A stretch of DNA of 14,296 nt, from NCBI GenBank assembly GCA_900768535.1, contig CAAGDE010000019.1, positions 1-14,296 on the forward strand, given 5' to 3'. The position numbers and the translations under genes were made by a program. This document shows positions 1 to 8,000 of this stretch, piece after piece (within the stretch, counting starts at the first letter, position 1; each line of letters opens with the position of its first letter). Under the pieces are notes generated by a model. The model was not told where the DNA came from and ran no database searches. It worked only from the letters and a program-made list of their open reading frames with translations. Source of the stretch: Clostridia bacterium. Lineage in GTDB: Bacteria > Bacillota > Clostridia > Oscillospirales > CAG-272.

Positions 1-38
1 CCGTATTCGATATCTGCAAAATTGATCTGCTTTTCCAT
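1..38 (-). CDS. IS5-family transposase, N-terminal fragment (runs off the left edge)
   Basis: The ATG at 38-36 on the minus strand opens a frame reading MEKQINFADIEY up to the window edge. This matches, from memory, the characteristic start of many Firmicutes IS5-type DDE transposases (pattern MEKQxxFxDxEY). A purine-rich ribosome binding site (GGCGAGGGAG) lies just upstream and a near-consensus promoter precedes it. Only 12 residues are visible, so no catalytic residue can be inspected. The family call rests on the N-terminal motif and the context of a broken neighbouring gene. If it is wrong, this is the start of an unrelated minus-strand gene. Confidence 0.5.
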   Translation of the reverse strand, partial: MEKQINFADIEY

Positions 39-69
39 GGCTTTTCTCCCTCGCCGCTTTCTTATCCCT

Positions 70-98
70 ATTATACCACATCCAGCGCGGTTGTTCAA
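70..98 (-). promoter_or_regulatory. sigma-A-type promoter of the transposase
   Basis: On the minus strand TTGAAC (98-93) and a perfect TATAAT (75-70) are separated by exactly 17 bp. The promoter lies about 30 bp upstream of the transposase ATG. It sits inside what would otherwise be read as plus-strand coding sequence, which supports the view that this stretch is inserted DNA. Confidence 0.7.
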
Positions 99-119
99 GT
101 ATTTAATCAGTGGTTCCCC

Positions 120-1373
120 AAGGAGCACAGCATCTCCCCGATTGAGTTTTTCGATGGAACCCTCAACGGCAACGGACATAAGATCATCGGCTACAAGGGC
201 GCCGCTCCGCTGTTTGACGTGCTGGGTGCTGCCGCGCTCATCAAGAACCTGACCTTCGAGGACGCAGTTGTATCCGGCGGAAGCAAGGTGGCTATGCTGG
301 TCAATACGAACAAGGGAATACTTTGGAACCTGACCTTCCGGAACATCTCTGTGACCGGAACCGGAACAGACGTTGCCGGCGTCTGCTATGACAACCAGTC
401 AAGCGGGCGCATTGAGCACATCGATTTTGAAGGAACCGTTACCGGAAACGGCGACCGCGCTGCGGGTATTGTGATTCACCAGCGCAAGGATGCAACCCTG
501 CGTTACTGCACCGTACGCGGCAAGATCGAATCGAACTTCCACGTCGGCGGCATTGCCTCGCACCTCATGGGCGGCGCGGTGATGGAATCCTGCCTGAATT
601 TTGCAATGGTTCTTGCCAGAAAGAGCCGCGCGGGCGGCATCAGCGCCACCAATGTGGAAAACTCCAAAATCATTAACTGCGGCAACTACGGCGAAATCCG
701 TGCCTGGAGAGAGGGCGACCCCAACAACAGCGGCGCGCTGGTTGCCGGTATCGGTGCCAATGAAAAGACAGGCTTCGAATTCCGCAACTGCTTCAACGCC
801 GGCAAGCTGATTACCAAAAATACCAGTACCGCCATCGGCGGCATCTGCAGCTATTTCAATGTGACCGGTGACGACATCGCAAAGGCGTTTGTCAACTGCT
901 ATACCGTGGCAGGGCTTCTGAACCGGTATACGGATGATACCGCCACCACGACCCAGCCGATCGGGGATACCGATCTCGCGGCAAAGGCTACCAGCGGAAC
1001 CGTTGTGCCTGCCGAGGAGTGGGGTACACAGGCGATGGTCGACAAGCTGGGCGCCGGATTCGTGCTGACCGGGGATACAAACGCACCGATCGGTCTTGCA
1101 GCGGATACCACGCCCGAGCCGCAGCCGAAGGTTCCGGAGCCGGAACCGACCGACGAACCGACCGATGAACCGACAAAGGAGCAGGAGACGCCGACCGGAG
1201 CACCGACCGGTGAATCGACGCAGAAGCCGACCGGTGAGACGGAAAAGGAAACCACCGGCACTCCCGCCGCAAACAATGCCGGCTGTTCCAGCGCGCTGGG
1301 ACTCGGCAGCATCGCCCTGATCGCCGCCGCAGGTGTGGCAGCAGGCGCGCTCCGGAAAAAGAAAGAAGACTGA
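120..1373 (+). pseudogene. surface protein with GLUG-like/beta-helix repeats and C-terminal anchor, 5' part displaced by an IS
   Basis: Cell-surface or cell-wall-associated protein of unknown binding or enzymatic role. The frame is open from position 3, but convincing protein begins near 120. A GLUG-like motif (FDGTLNGNGHKIIG) is encoded at about 150-191, followed by repeated units containing G-G-I, N-C and C-x-N patterns as in right-handed beta-helix adhesins. A Pro/Thr/Glu spacer (PTDEPTDEPT) follows, then an anchor: Gly-Cys-Ser-Ser, about 20 hydrophobic residues and RKKKED at the C terminus. There is no LPxTG. The ATG at 219 lies inside the repeat region and has no good ribosome binding site, so it is unlikely to be the natural start. 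An IS end upstream suggests the gene is interrupted. If the IS call is wrong, it is simply a 3' fragment of an intact gene extending left. Confidence 0.65.
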
Positions 1374-1381
1374 CAAAAAAA

Positions 1382-1417
1382 CAACCATCCGCAGGCTCTA
1401 CGGCTTGCGGATGGTTG
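1382..1417 (-). terminator. hairpin with T-tract on the minus strand
   Basis: A perfect 12-bp stem (CAACCATCCGCA with TGCGGATGGTTG, 12-nt loop that can pair further) begins 9 bp after the surface-gene stop. A run of seven A residues precedes it on the plus strand, so the minus-strand transcript has hairpin then U-tract. That is the form of an intrinsic terminator for leftward transcription, probably for the ROK gene after read-through of the repeats. There is no T-tract on the plus side, so rightward termination is less certain. Confidence 0.6.
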
Positions 1418-1426
1418 AATGAGGGA

Positions 1427-1526
1427 GACCTTGGGACTCCGTCCCAAACCCTGCTTAGACCCTTCTTGAAAGAAGGGTCTAAGAACCCCAAGAACCTTCC
1501 CTGAGAAGGGCGTCCTCCCTTCTCAG
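1427..1526 (+). repeat. structured dispersed repeat, copy A
   Basis: One of three copies in the window. It begins GACCTTGGG and contains two perfect hairpins: TTGGGAC/GTCCCAA (1431-1447) and CTTAGACCCTTCTT/AAGAAGGGTCTAAG (1454-1483). A third hairpin, CTGAGAAGGG/CCCTTCTCAG (1501-1526), is present in full only here. The sequence differs from copies B and C at several stem positions, but each change is matched on the partner strand. It lies about 50 bp downstream of the surface-gene stop, in the same orientation as that gene. It encodes no protein. Confidence 0.85.
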
Positions 1527-1556
1527 CGGCACATAAATTTTTTTTGAAAGCCGAAG

Positions 1557-1651
1557 GAAGGGAGGACGCCCTTCTCAGGGAAGTTCTTTGGATTCCTAAA
1601 CCTTTCTTTCAAGAAAGGTTTAGGCGGGGTTTGGGGCAGCGCCCCAAGGTC
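1557..1651 (-). repeat. structured dispersed repeat, copy B (inverted relative to A)
   Basis: Read on the minus strand this copy begins GACCTTGGGGC directly after the ROK stop codon. Hairpins are TTGGGGC/GCCCCAA (1631-1647) and CCTAAACCTTTCTT/AAGAAAGGTTTAGG (1595-1624). It differs from copy C at only about five positions over the first 83 nt. Its distal end (1557-1583) is the exact reverse complement of 1496-1522 in copy A, giving a 27-bp perfect inverted repeat around a 34-bp spacer. The third hairpin is shortened to GAAGGG/CCCTTC. Confidence 0.85.
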
Positions 1652-2800
1652 TTAAATCTTCTGTTCAAAATACCGGTTGATGATAGCGGCGCAGACGGAG
1701 GCGCTGGCTTCATCGGGGTGCATATCCGAGAAGCGGACGGAGACGGTGTGGTTGCGGGTGATGACGGACTGGGCGTTGATGCGCTCCTGGAGAAGGGTCT
1801 GCAGGCGCTCACCGCGATAGGAGAACTGCCCGTGAATGATCACGCCGTCCAGATCGAACAGGTTGACCGAATTGATGATTGCGCAGGAGAAGCAGTCGGC
1901 GATGTAGGCAAGCACGGCGTTTGCCTCGCGGTCGCCCATGCAGGCATCGTCCACCAGCCGCTCGTAGGACGGAAAATGAAACTTTTCCTGAAGCGCCTTG
2001 ATGGAGACATACTTTTCGAGGCACCCGAAGTTGCCGCAGGAGCAGGGGATGCCGCCGGCATGAATGCTGGTGTGCCCGATTTCACCGGCAAATCCGCCGA
2101 AGCCGCGGTAAATCTTGCCGCCGGTCATAATCGCGGAACCGATGCCGTCGGAAGCAATGACGAACATCCAGTTGCGATAGGAGGTCTCGGCGCGGAAGGA
2201 TTCCTGAAGCGTCAGAAGCACGGCGTTGTTGTCCACGGTCACCGGAAGTCCCGATTTTTCCCGCAGGTAGTTTCCGACATCCACGTGATGGAAGAATGCG
2301 AAATCCGGCGGATTGAGGATGGTTCCGGTCACGTAGTCCAGCGGTCCCGGCGCACTCACGCCGATGCCGATGCACTTTTCCGGCGGAATATGCAATTCGG
2401 AAAGAAAGCGGAGCACCTCGCTCCAGGCAAAGTCCATCAGCCGGCAGGCATCGTCCCACTGCTCGGTCCGGTAGCTGGAGTAGGCAACGATATGCGACTT
2501 GAGATCGGTGATACAGACATAAATGTACTGCCGGTGCAGGGCGATCCCGGCGGCGTAGCGGTGGTCTGCCACAATGTCCAGCAGGATCGACTTGCGGCCG
2601 TGGGCGGAGGACATGGCACCCACCTCCGTGACCTGTCCCTCGTTGATCAGGTCGTTTGTGATCATCGTCACCGCCGATTTTGACATATTGGAGATCTTTG
2701 CAATCGCCGCGCGGGAGATCGGTTTTTTACGGATATAGTTGAGGATCAGCGCGCGGTTTTCATTCTTGATGGTTCGCACATTGTGCGGATAAACTTTCAT
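1652..2800 (-). CDS. ROK-family transcriptional repressor (NagC/XylR type)
   Basis: Sugar-responsive DNA-binding regulator of 382 aa, a normal length for ROK repressors. A winged helix-turn-helix occupies about residues 8-65. The ROK sugar-binding domain follows, with the E-x-G-H motif (E240, H243) and the zinc site H243 plus C-x-C-G-x-x-G-C (C253, C255, C260). The kinase-type N-D-A motif reads D190-N191-N192-A, so the catalytic Asp of ROK sugar kinases is replaced by Asn, which fits a repressor rather than a kinase. I chose the ATG at 2800 because GAGGTG precedes it. The upstream ATG at 2836 has no ribosome binding site and overlaps the -10 element. It is divergent from the mannoside operon and is its likely regulator, with mannose or a derivative as the probable effector (inference). 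Confidence 0.92.
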   Translation of the reverse strand: MKVYPHNVRTIKNENRALILNYIRKKPISRAAIAKISNMSKSAVTMITNDLINEGQVTEVGAMSSAHGRKSILLDIVADHRYAAGIALHRQYIYVCITDLKSHIVAYSSYRTEQWDDACRLMDFAWSEVLRFLSELHIPPEKCIGIGVSAPGPLDYVTGTILNPPDFAFFHHVDVGNYLREKSGLPVTVDNNAVLLTLQESFRAETSYRNWMFVIASDGIGSAIMTGGKIYRGFGGFAGEIGHTSIHAGGIPCSCGNFGCLEKYVSIKALQEKFHFPSYERLVDDACMGDREANAVLAYIADCFSCAIINSVNLFDLDGVIIHGQFSYRGERLQTLLQERINAQSVITRNHTVSVRFSDMHPDEASASVCAAIINRYFEQKI

Positions 2801-2831
2801 AGCACACCTCGTATCAGCTTCTATTGTTATT

Positions 2832-2860
2832 ATCATATCACAAAAAATGTTGTTTGTAAA
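2832..2860 (-). promoter_or_regulatory. promoter of the ROK gene
   Basis: On the minus strand TTTACA (2860-2855) and TATGAT (2837-2832) are separated by 17 bp. Transcription would start near 2825, leaving a short leader that contains the GAGGTG ribosome binding site. The -10 overlaps the rejected upstream ATG at 2836. Confidence 0.6.
2840..2857. promoter_or_regulatory. candidate ROK operator
   Basis: The inverted repeat ACAAA-8 nt-TTTGT lies between and across the ROK -10 and -35 boxes. Two short A/T-rich arms with a spacer of about 8-9 bp is the general layout of NagC/Mlc-type ROK operators. A second short palindrome, TTCAA-GTT-TTGAA, lies at 2869-2881 nearer the plus-strand operon. Both are short enough to occur by chance in A/T-rich DNA, so this is a hypothesis for autoregulation and operon control. 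Confidence 0.3.
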
Positions 2861-2863
2861 GCC

Positions 2864-2890
2864 TTTGGTTCAAGTTTTGAATGAAATAAT
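2864..2890 (+). promoter_or_regulatory. possible weak promoter of the mannoside operon
   Basis: AATAAT (2885-2890) matches five of six -10 bases and lies 42 bp before the first gene of the operon. The -35 region (around TTTGGT, 2864-2869, 15-bp spacing) is poor. The palindrome at 2869-2881 would lie inside this promoter, where a repressor could block it. Confidence 0.3.
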
Positions 2891-2932
2891 CGAAAAAAGA
2901 CCGTTTTTTCACGGAAAAAAGGAAAAATCTGT

Positions 2933-3994
2933 ATGAGTCAAACAAAAACAATCAACCGCCCGATCTTTTTTGAGAGGAATCGGGTCTGGCGGGTATATAC
3001 CGGCGGACGGCTGTTTGCGGATTTCTTCGGAGACGAGGCGGCGGACGGCTTTTACCCGGAGGAATGGGTGGCGTCCGACGTGCACGCCCTCAACGGCGCA
3101 GACCGGGATCCGTCAGAGGGAATTTCGCGCACGCGGGGGGACGGGATCCTTCTGACCGAGCTGTTCCGGACGCACCGGCGCGAGCTGCTGGGGGACCGGC
3201 GCGAATGGGGGGTTCTGGTCAAGCTGCTGGACAGCGCCATCCGCCTGCCGGTGCAGTGCCATCCCGACCCCGCCTATTCCCGCCGCTATCTGAACTCCGA
3301 CCACGGTAAGGCGGAATCCTGGGTCATCCTGGAAACGCGGGAGAATGCGTGCATTTACTTCGGCTTCCGGGAGCAGATCACCAAGGAGGAATTTGCCGCG
3401 GCGGTGGCGGCGAGTGAGCACGACCCCGATGCCATGCCGGCACTGCTCAACCGCATTCCCGTGCGGCGCGGGGACGTCTTCTTCATCGGCTCCAATATGA
3501 TCCACGCCATCGGTGCGGGATGCCTGCTGCTGGAAACGCAGGAGCCGACCGACTTTACCATTCAGCCGGAGCATTGGTGCGGAGATGTCCGGCTGACCCC
3601 GGAGCAGATGTACCTGGGACTGCCCGCCGATGTGGCGCTGGACTGCTTCAACTATGACGTCTGGGGCGATGCGGCGGTGGCGCTGGGCAGGAAAACGCCG
3701 CACGTGCTGTACGATGACGGACGGGTGAAGGACGAATCGCTGATCTCCTTTGCCGACACGCCCTGCTTTGCGGTGCGCCGGCTGACCCTGACGGACGTTT
3801 CCACCGACCGGCTGGATTATCCGGCGGTCTGTGTGATTACGGAGGGCGTGGGAAGCGTGTACAGCCCCGCCGGAAGCGAACCCGTAAAAAAAGGCGATAC
3901 CTTTCTGTTGCCGGACTGTCTGCGCGGCAGAGTCTCTCTGAGGGGAGACGGGCACATGGAGGTCATCGTCTGTATCCCACCGGAGGAAACGTAA
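2933..3994 (+). CDS. class I mannose-6-phosphate isomerase-like protein
   Basis: Likely interconverts mannose-6-phosphate and fructose-6-phosphate in the cytoplasm, linking mannose to glycolysis. It is 353 aa, close to the short bacterial type I family. Zinc-ligand motifs are visible: Q108-x-H110 in VQCHPD, E128 in KAESWVIL, and H191 in HAIGAGCLLLETQEPTDFTI, which matches the family pattern HxxGAGxLLLExQxxxD. A C-terminal cupin half follows (about 260-350). AAGGA lies about 9 bp before the ATG. It is the first gene of the operon, and its TAA overlaps the next ATG by one base (TAATG), indicating translational coupling. Being beside an alpha-mannosidase favours a mannose role, though some homologues of this subgroup act on other sugars. 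Confidence 0.88.
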   Translation: MSQTKTINRPIFFERNRVWRVYTGGRLFADFFGDEAADGFYPEEWVASDVHALNGADRDPSEGISRTRGDGILLTELFRTHRRELLGDRREWGVLVKLLDSAIRLPVQCHPDPAYSRRYLNSDHGKAESWVILETRENACIYFGFREQITKEEFAAAVAASEHDPDAMPALLNRIPVRRGDVFFIGSNMIHAIGAGCLLLETQEPTDFTIQPEHWCGDVRLTPEQMYLGLPADVALDCFNYDVWGDAAVALGRKTPHVLYDDGRVKDESLISFADTPCFAVRRLTLTDVSTDRLDYPAVCVITEGVGSVYSPAGSEPVKKGDTFLLPDCLRGRVSLRGDGHMEVIVCIPPEET

Positions 3995-5004
3995 TGAAAC
4001 AGATTCAATGGCTGACCCTGCTGGCCGTCTGCCTCTTGCTGATTCCCGCCTGCACCCGCACACCGGCGGTACCGGAGCCGGGGAGCGGCAGCGGAACAGC
4101 CGCCGCAACAGAAACCGAAACCGAACCGGAGACGGAGAAACCCGTAAAGGAGAAAACAACGATGAACGTCATGTCTTTTAACGTACTCGGAATGAACCGG
4201 GAAACGCAGACCGCGAAGGAGCCGTACAAAACCGTGGACGCGACCGTGGAAACGCGGGGAGTGAAGCTCAACCGTCTGCTGGTGGGAGAGCAGATCGATA
4301 TCGCCGGCTTTCAGGAACTGACCGCTCCGTGGCGCATCTGGTTCCGGGAGAAGCTGGATTCCGCCTACGGCTTTGTCGGAACGCCGACGCGCGACACCGG
4401 AGAGGGCGGCTATATTGCCTACCGCAAGGACAAATACGAGCCGGTGGAAAAGGGCGTGTTCTGGCTGTATGACGGTGCGCCCTCCAAGCCTGCGAAATAC
4501 GACGAATCGATGTTCGACCGGATGTGCTACTGGGCGTTGTTCCGGGTGAAGGCGAGCGGGGAATACTTCCTCTTCATGGATACGCATCTCGACCACACCG
4601 GCGCGACCGCAAAGCAGGCAAAGGTGATTGTCGATCAGATTCCGGTCATCAGTGAGAAGATGAAAACGGCGTACGGAATCAAAAGCCTGCCGGTGATGCT
4701 GGTGGGGGACATGAACTCCCGACCGGACACCGAGGCTTACCGCGTCCTGACCTCCGCCCTGCGGGATGCCCGCCTGTACTCCAAGGGCGACACGGTTGAC
4801 GGGCGCTATGCAACCAGTCCCGATCTGCGATGGGTGGAAAGCGAGGCGGACTACCGCCAGGATGGGCACGTCATCGATTATCTGATGATCTCCCGTCAGA
4901 TCACCGTGAACAACTACAAAATGGTCTGGACCTCCACCAATCTCTGCCCGTACGGGGAATTCATCTCCGACCATAACGCCGTTATCGTCAACGTCGGCAT
5001 CTGA
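3994..5004 (+). CDS. endonuclease/exonuclease/phosphatase-family lipoprotein
   Basis: Exported metal-dependent phosphoesterase of the EEP (DNase I-like) fold, 336 aa. Residues 1-19 are a signal peptide ending in a lipobox (L-I-P-A-Cys20), so it should be anchored outside the membrane. A T/E/P-rich spacer covers about 21-55. The catalytic set is complete: N63 (MSFNVL), E108 (FQEL), D196-x-H198 (DTHLDH), D239-x-N241 (VGDMNSRPD), D295 (HVIDYL) and S325-D326-H327. The substrate is unknown. Its place in a mannoside operon suggests a phosphorylated glycan, such as a phosphomannan-like phosphodiester or monoester, rather than nucleic acid, but this is inference. The start overlaps the isomerase stop by one base, and the mannosidase follows after 25 bp. 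Confidence 0.9.
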   Translation: MKQIQWLTLLAVCLLLIPACTRTPAVPEPGSGSGTAAATETETEPETEKPVKEKTTMNVMSFNVLGMNRETQTAKEPYKTVDATVETRGVKLNRLLVGEQIDIAGFQELTAPWRIWFREKLDSAYGFVGTPTRDTGEGGYIAYRKDKYEPVEKGVFWLYDGAPSKPAKYDESMFDRMCYWALFRVKASGEYFLFMDTHLDHTGATAKQAKVIVDQIPVISEKMKTAYGIKSLPVMLVGDMNSRPDTEAYRVLTSALRDARLYSKGDTVDGRYATSPDLRWVESEADYRQDGHVIDYLMISRQITVNNYKMVWTSTNLCPYGEFISDHNAVIVNVGI

Positions 5005-5029
5005 TGCTGTCAGAAGAAAGGAACATTTC

Positions 5030-8000
5030 ATGGATTTTTTGAAGGATAAGATCAGGGTCACGCTCCGGGAGCTTGAAAAATACCGCAAGACGCTCCTGAC
5101 CGGTGTGGACGGCTTCACCTATCTGCCCTGCGCGCCGAAGACCGACAACACCCTGCCCGCGCCGGATGCAGGCTTTGTCCCGTTCACGGGCGAGGACTGG
5201 AGCATCGGGCGCGACAGCCACGCGTGGTTCTACAAACACCTGGTGCTCCCGCAGGAATATCGCGGCAGGAAGGTGCGCTTCCAGGTGCTGACCGGCACCC
5301 GCGGCTGGAACGTCAACAACCCGCAGTTCATCGTTTATGTCAACGGTGTCCTCCGGCAGGGGTTGGATGTCAACCACATCAGCCTGCCGCTGGGAACGGA
5401 CGGGGAATACGAGCTGTATCTCTATGCCTATTCGGGTGCACTGGCGCAGGATCTCAAATTCTTCCCGTCGGTCTATGTTACCGATGAAGCCGTGGAGAAG
5501 CTCTGGTACGATCTGCGCGTACCGTTTGAACTGCTGGACTGCCTGAACCCGCTGGGCAAGGAGTATGCCGACATTCTCGGATACCTCAACCGCGCGGTGA
5601 ACTGCCTGGATCTGCGGCAGGCTCCGGACGGCGGCTTTGCGGAATCGGTCCGGGCGGCGGATGAGGTGCTGGAGAAGGAATTCTACGGCGATTGGTGCCG
5701 CACACAGGAAAAGAGCGTCATCTGCGTGGGGCATACGCACATCGACTGCGCCTGGAAGTGGACGCTTGCGCAGACGCGGGAAAAGGTCCAGCGCTCCTTC
5801 TCGAACGTCCTGACCAACATGGAGGCGTATCCGGAATACACCTTCATGCAGTCCCAGCCGCTTCTGTACCGGTACATCAAGGAGGAAGCGCCGGAAATTT
5901 ATGAGGGCATCCGTGAAAAAATCCGCGAGGGGAGATGGGAAGCCGAGGGCGCGATGTGGGTCGAATCCGACTGCAATCTGCCCGGCGGCGAATCCTTCGT
6001 GCGGCAGTTCCTTTACGGCAAGCAGTTCTTCCGGGACGAATTGGGCGTGGACAGCCGGGTCTTCTGGGTGCCGGACGTTTTCGGCTACACGGCGGCGCTC
6101 CCGCAGATCATGAAGAAGAGCGGCGTGGACTATTTCGTGACCTCCAAGCTCAGCTGGAACGAGAAGAACCGCTACCCCTACGATATTTTCAAATGGCGCG
6201 GCATCGACGGCAGTGAGGTGAACGCGTATTTCCTGACCTCTCAGGAGCGCACCGGGCAGAGTCCGACCGGCTACCGGAACCGCACCAATTACAACGCGCA
6301 TCCGACCGCAAAGTACATCACCGGAACCTTTGACCGGATGCAGCAGAAGAACCTGACCGACGCGGTGCTTTTGCCGTTCGGTGCCGGGGACGGCGGCGGA
6401 GGTCCGACGCGCGATGACCTTGAACAGCTGCGCCGTCTGTCACGCGGAATGCGTTCCTGTCCGCAGGCGAAACCGGGCAGGGTGCGCGCGTTCCTGGAGA
6501 ATCTTTTTGACGCGAACCGCGACAATCCGTACCTGCCGACCTGGGAAGGGGAGCTGTACTTTGAATTGCACCGCGGCACGCTGACCTCGATTGCAAAGAA
6601 CAAGCGCAACAACCGCCAATCGGAGTTTCTGTTGCAGAACGCCGAACAGCTTTCGGTTGCGGCAGAGTGCCTGCTCGGTGCGGCTTACCCGGCGGGAGAG
6701 CTGCACGGCGCCTGGCTGACGGTGCTGACCAACCAGTTCCATGACATCATCCCCGGCTCCTCGATTGACGAGGTCTATCAGGTCAGCGATGCGGACTATG
6801 AAGCCGTCCGGACGACCGGCGAGCGGATTGTACGCGAAAAGCTGGCGGCGCTGGCGGAAAAGATCGGAACCCGCGGCGGCGTGCTGGTCTGGAACCCGCA
6901 CGGATGTCTGCACCGGGGCGAGGTGCGCGTAGGGAACGAGCTGGTGTACGTTGACGGCATCCCGGCAAAGGGCTGGTGCGTCACCGAGCCTGTCCGGACG
7001 AACGGAAGCATCCGGGTGGACGCGGACGGGATGGAAAACGACTTCTTCCGGGTCGAGCTGGACGGGAATGCGGTCATCACGCGGATCTATGACAAACAAA
7101 ACGACCGCGAGGTTCTGCGCCCCGGTACCAAGGGCAACCGGCTGGTGGCGTTTGAGGACTTCCCGAAGGATTATGACGCCTGGGAAATCACCGAATACTA
7201 CACCGAAAAATCCTGGGAAATCGATGACGTACAGCGCGTAACGCCGGTGCGGGACGGGGTTCGCGCCGGACTGCGCGTGGAGCGGAAATTCCTCTCCAGC
7301 ACGGTGACACAGACGGTCTGGCTCTATGAGCACACGCCGAAGATCGACTTTGAGACCGACGCCGACTGGCACGAGCATCACCTCCTGCTCAAGGCGCTGT
7401 TCGATACCGACATTCACACCGCGCGTGCCACCTGCAACATCCAGTTCGGTAACCTGGAGCGCTCCACGCTGAAGAACACCACCTGGGATACCGCGCGCTT
7501 TGAGGTGCTGGCGCACCGCTTTGCCGATCTTTCCGAGGGGAACTACGGCGTGGCGCTGATGAACGACTGCAAGTACGGCTACAGCTTCGGGGACGGTCAG
7601 ATCGGTCTGTCGCTGATCAAGTGCGCAACCGACCCGAACCCGGTGGCGGACATCGGCGCGCATCGCTTTACCTATTCACTCTATCCGCACGCGGGCAGCG
7701 TCGAACAGTCCGATGTGCAGGCGCTGTCGTATGCATTGAACCAGCCGATGACAGCAACCGAAATCGGGGAACAGACCGGCGACCTGCCGGAGCGCTTCTC
7801 GCTGGTGTCGGTTGACCGGGAGAACGTCATTCCCGAAACCGTCAAGGCGGCAGAGGACGGAAGCGGAACGATTGTGCGGCTCTATGAATCCGCCAACAGC
7901 CGCACGCGCGTGGCGGTCCGCTTCGGCATTCCCGCCGCACGGGTTACGGTCTGCGACCTGCAGGAGAACGAGCTGGAGAGCCTGCCTGTGCAGGACGGCG

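Larger units (their letters stand above)
1..119 (-). mobile_element. right-hand end of an IS5-type insertion sequence (partial)
   Basis: Minus-strand DNA here carries a complete promoter followed by the first 12 codons of a transposase-like protein, which runs off the left edge. The outer end is probably near 118-119. Read on the minus strand, the sequence from there begins GGGGAACCACTGATTAA, which resembles IS5-family terminal repeats from memory. From about 120 the plus-strand frame becomes convincing surface-protein sequence. The boundary is inferred from this change in content. The other IS end and the target duplication lie outside the window, so neither can be verified. Confidence 0.55.

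Noticed and set aside
219..1373. Treating the ATG at 219 as the true start of the surface protein
   Set aside because: A GLUG-like motif in the same frame lies upstream (about 150-191) and there is no suitable ribosome binding site at 219.
1427..1651. CRISPR array
   Set aside because: The repeats are two inverted copies of about 95 nt without regular short spacers, and no cas gene is near.
1544..2683. Plus-strand open frame (379 codons) across repeat copy B and opposite the ROK gene
   Set aside because: It begins inside the repeat spacer and is antisense to a clear ROK protein. The translation shows no domain.
2801..2836. N-terminal extension of the ROK protein to the ATG at 2836
   Set aside because: That ATG lies inside the TATGAT -10 element and lacks a ribosome binding site, and the extra 12 residues are not part of the usual ROK start.
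4988..6301. Long open frame (437 codons) on the minus strand opposite the mannosidase gene
   Set aside because: It is antisense to a gene with a complete GH38 motif set, has no family motif or convincing ribosome binding site, and is the kind of frame GC-rich coding DNA produces by codon bias. The same applies to minus-strand frames at 3817-5118, 6440-7663, 9314-10480 and 12446-13651.
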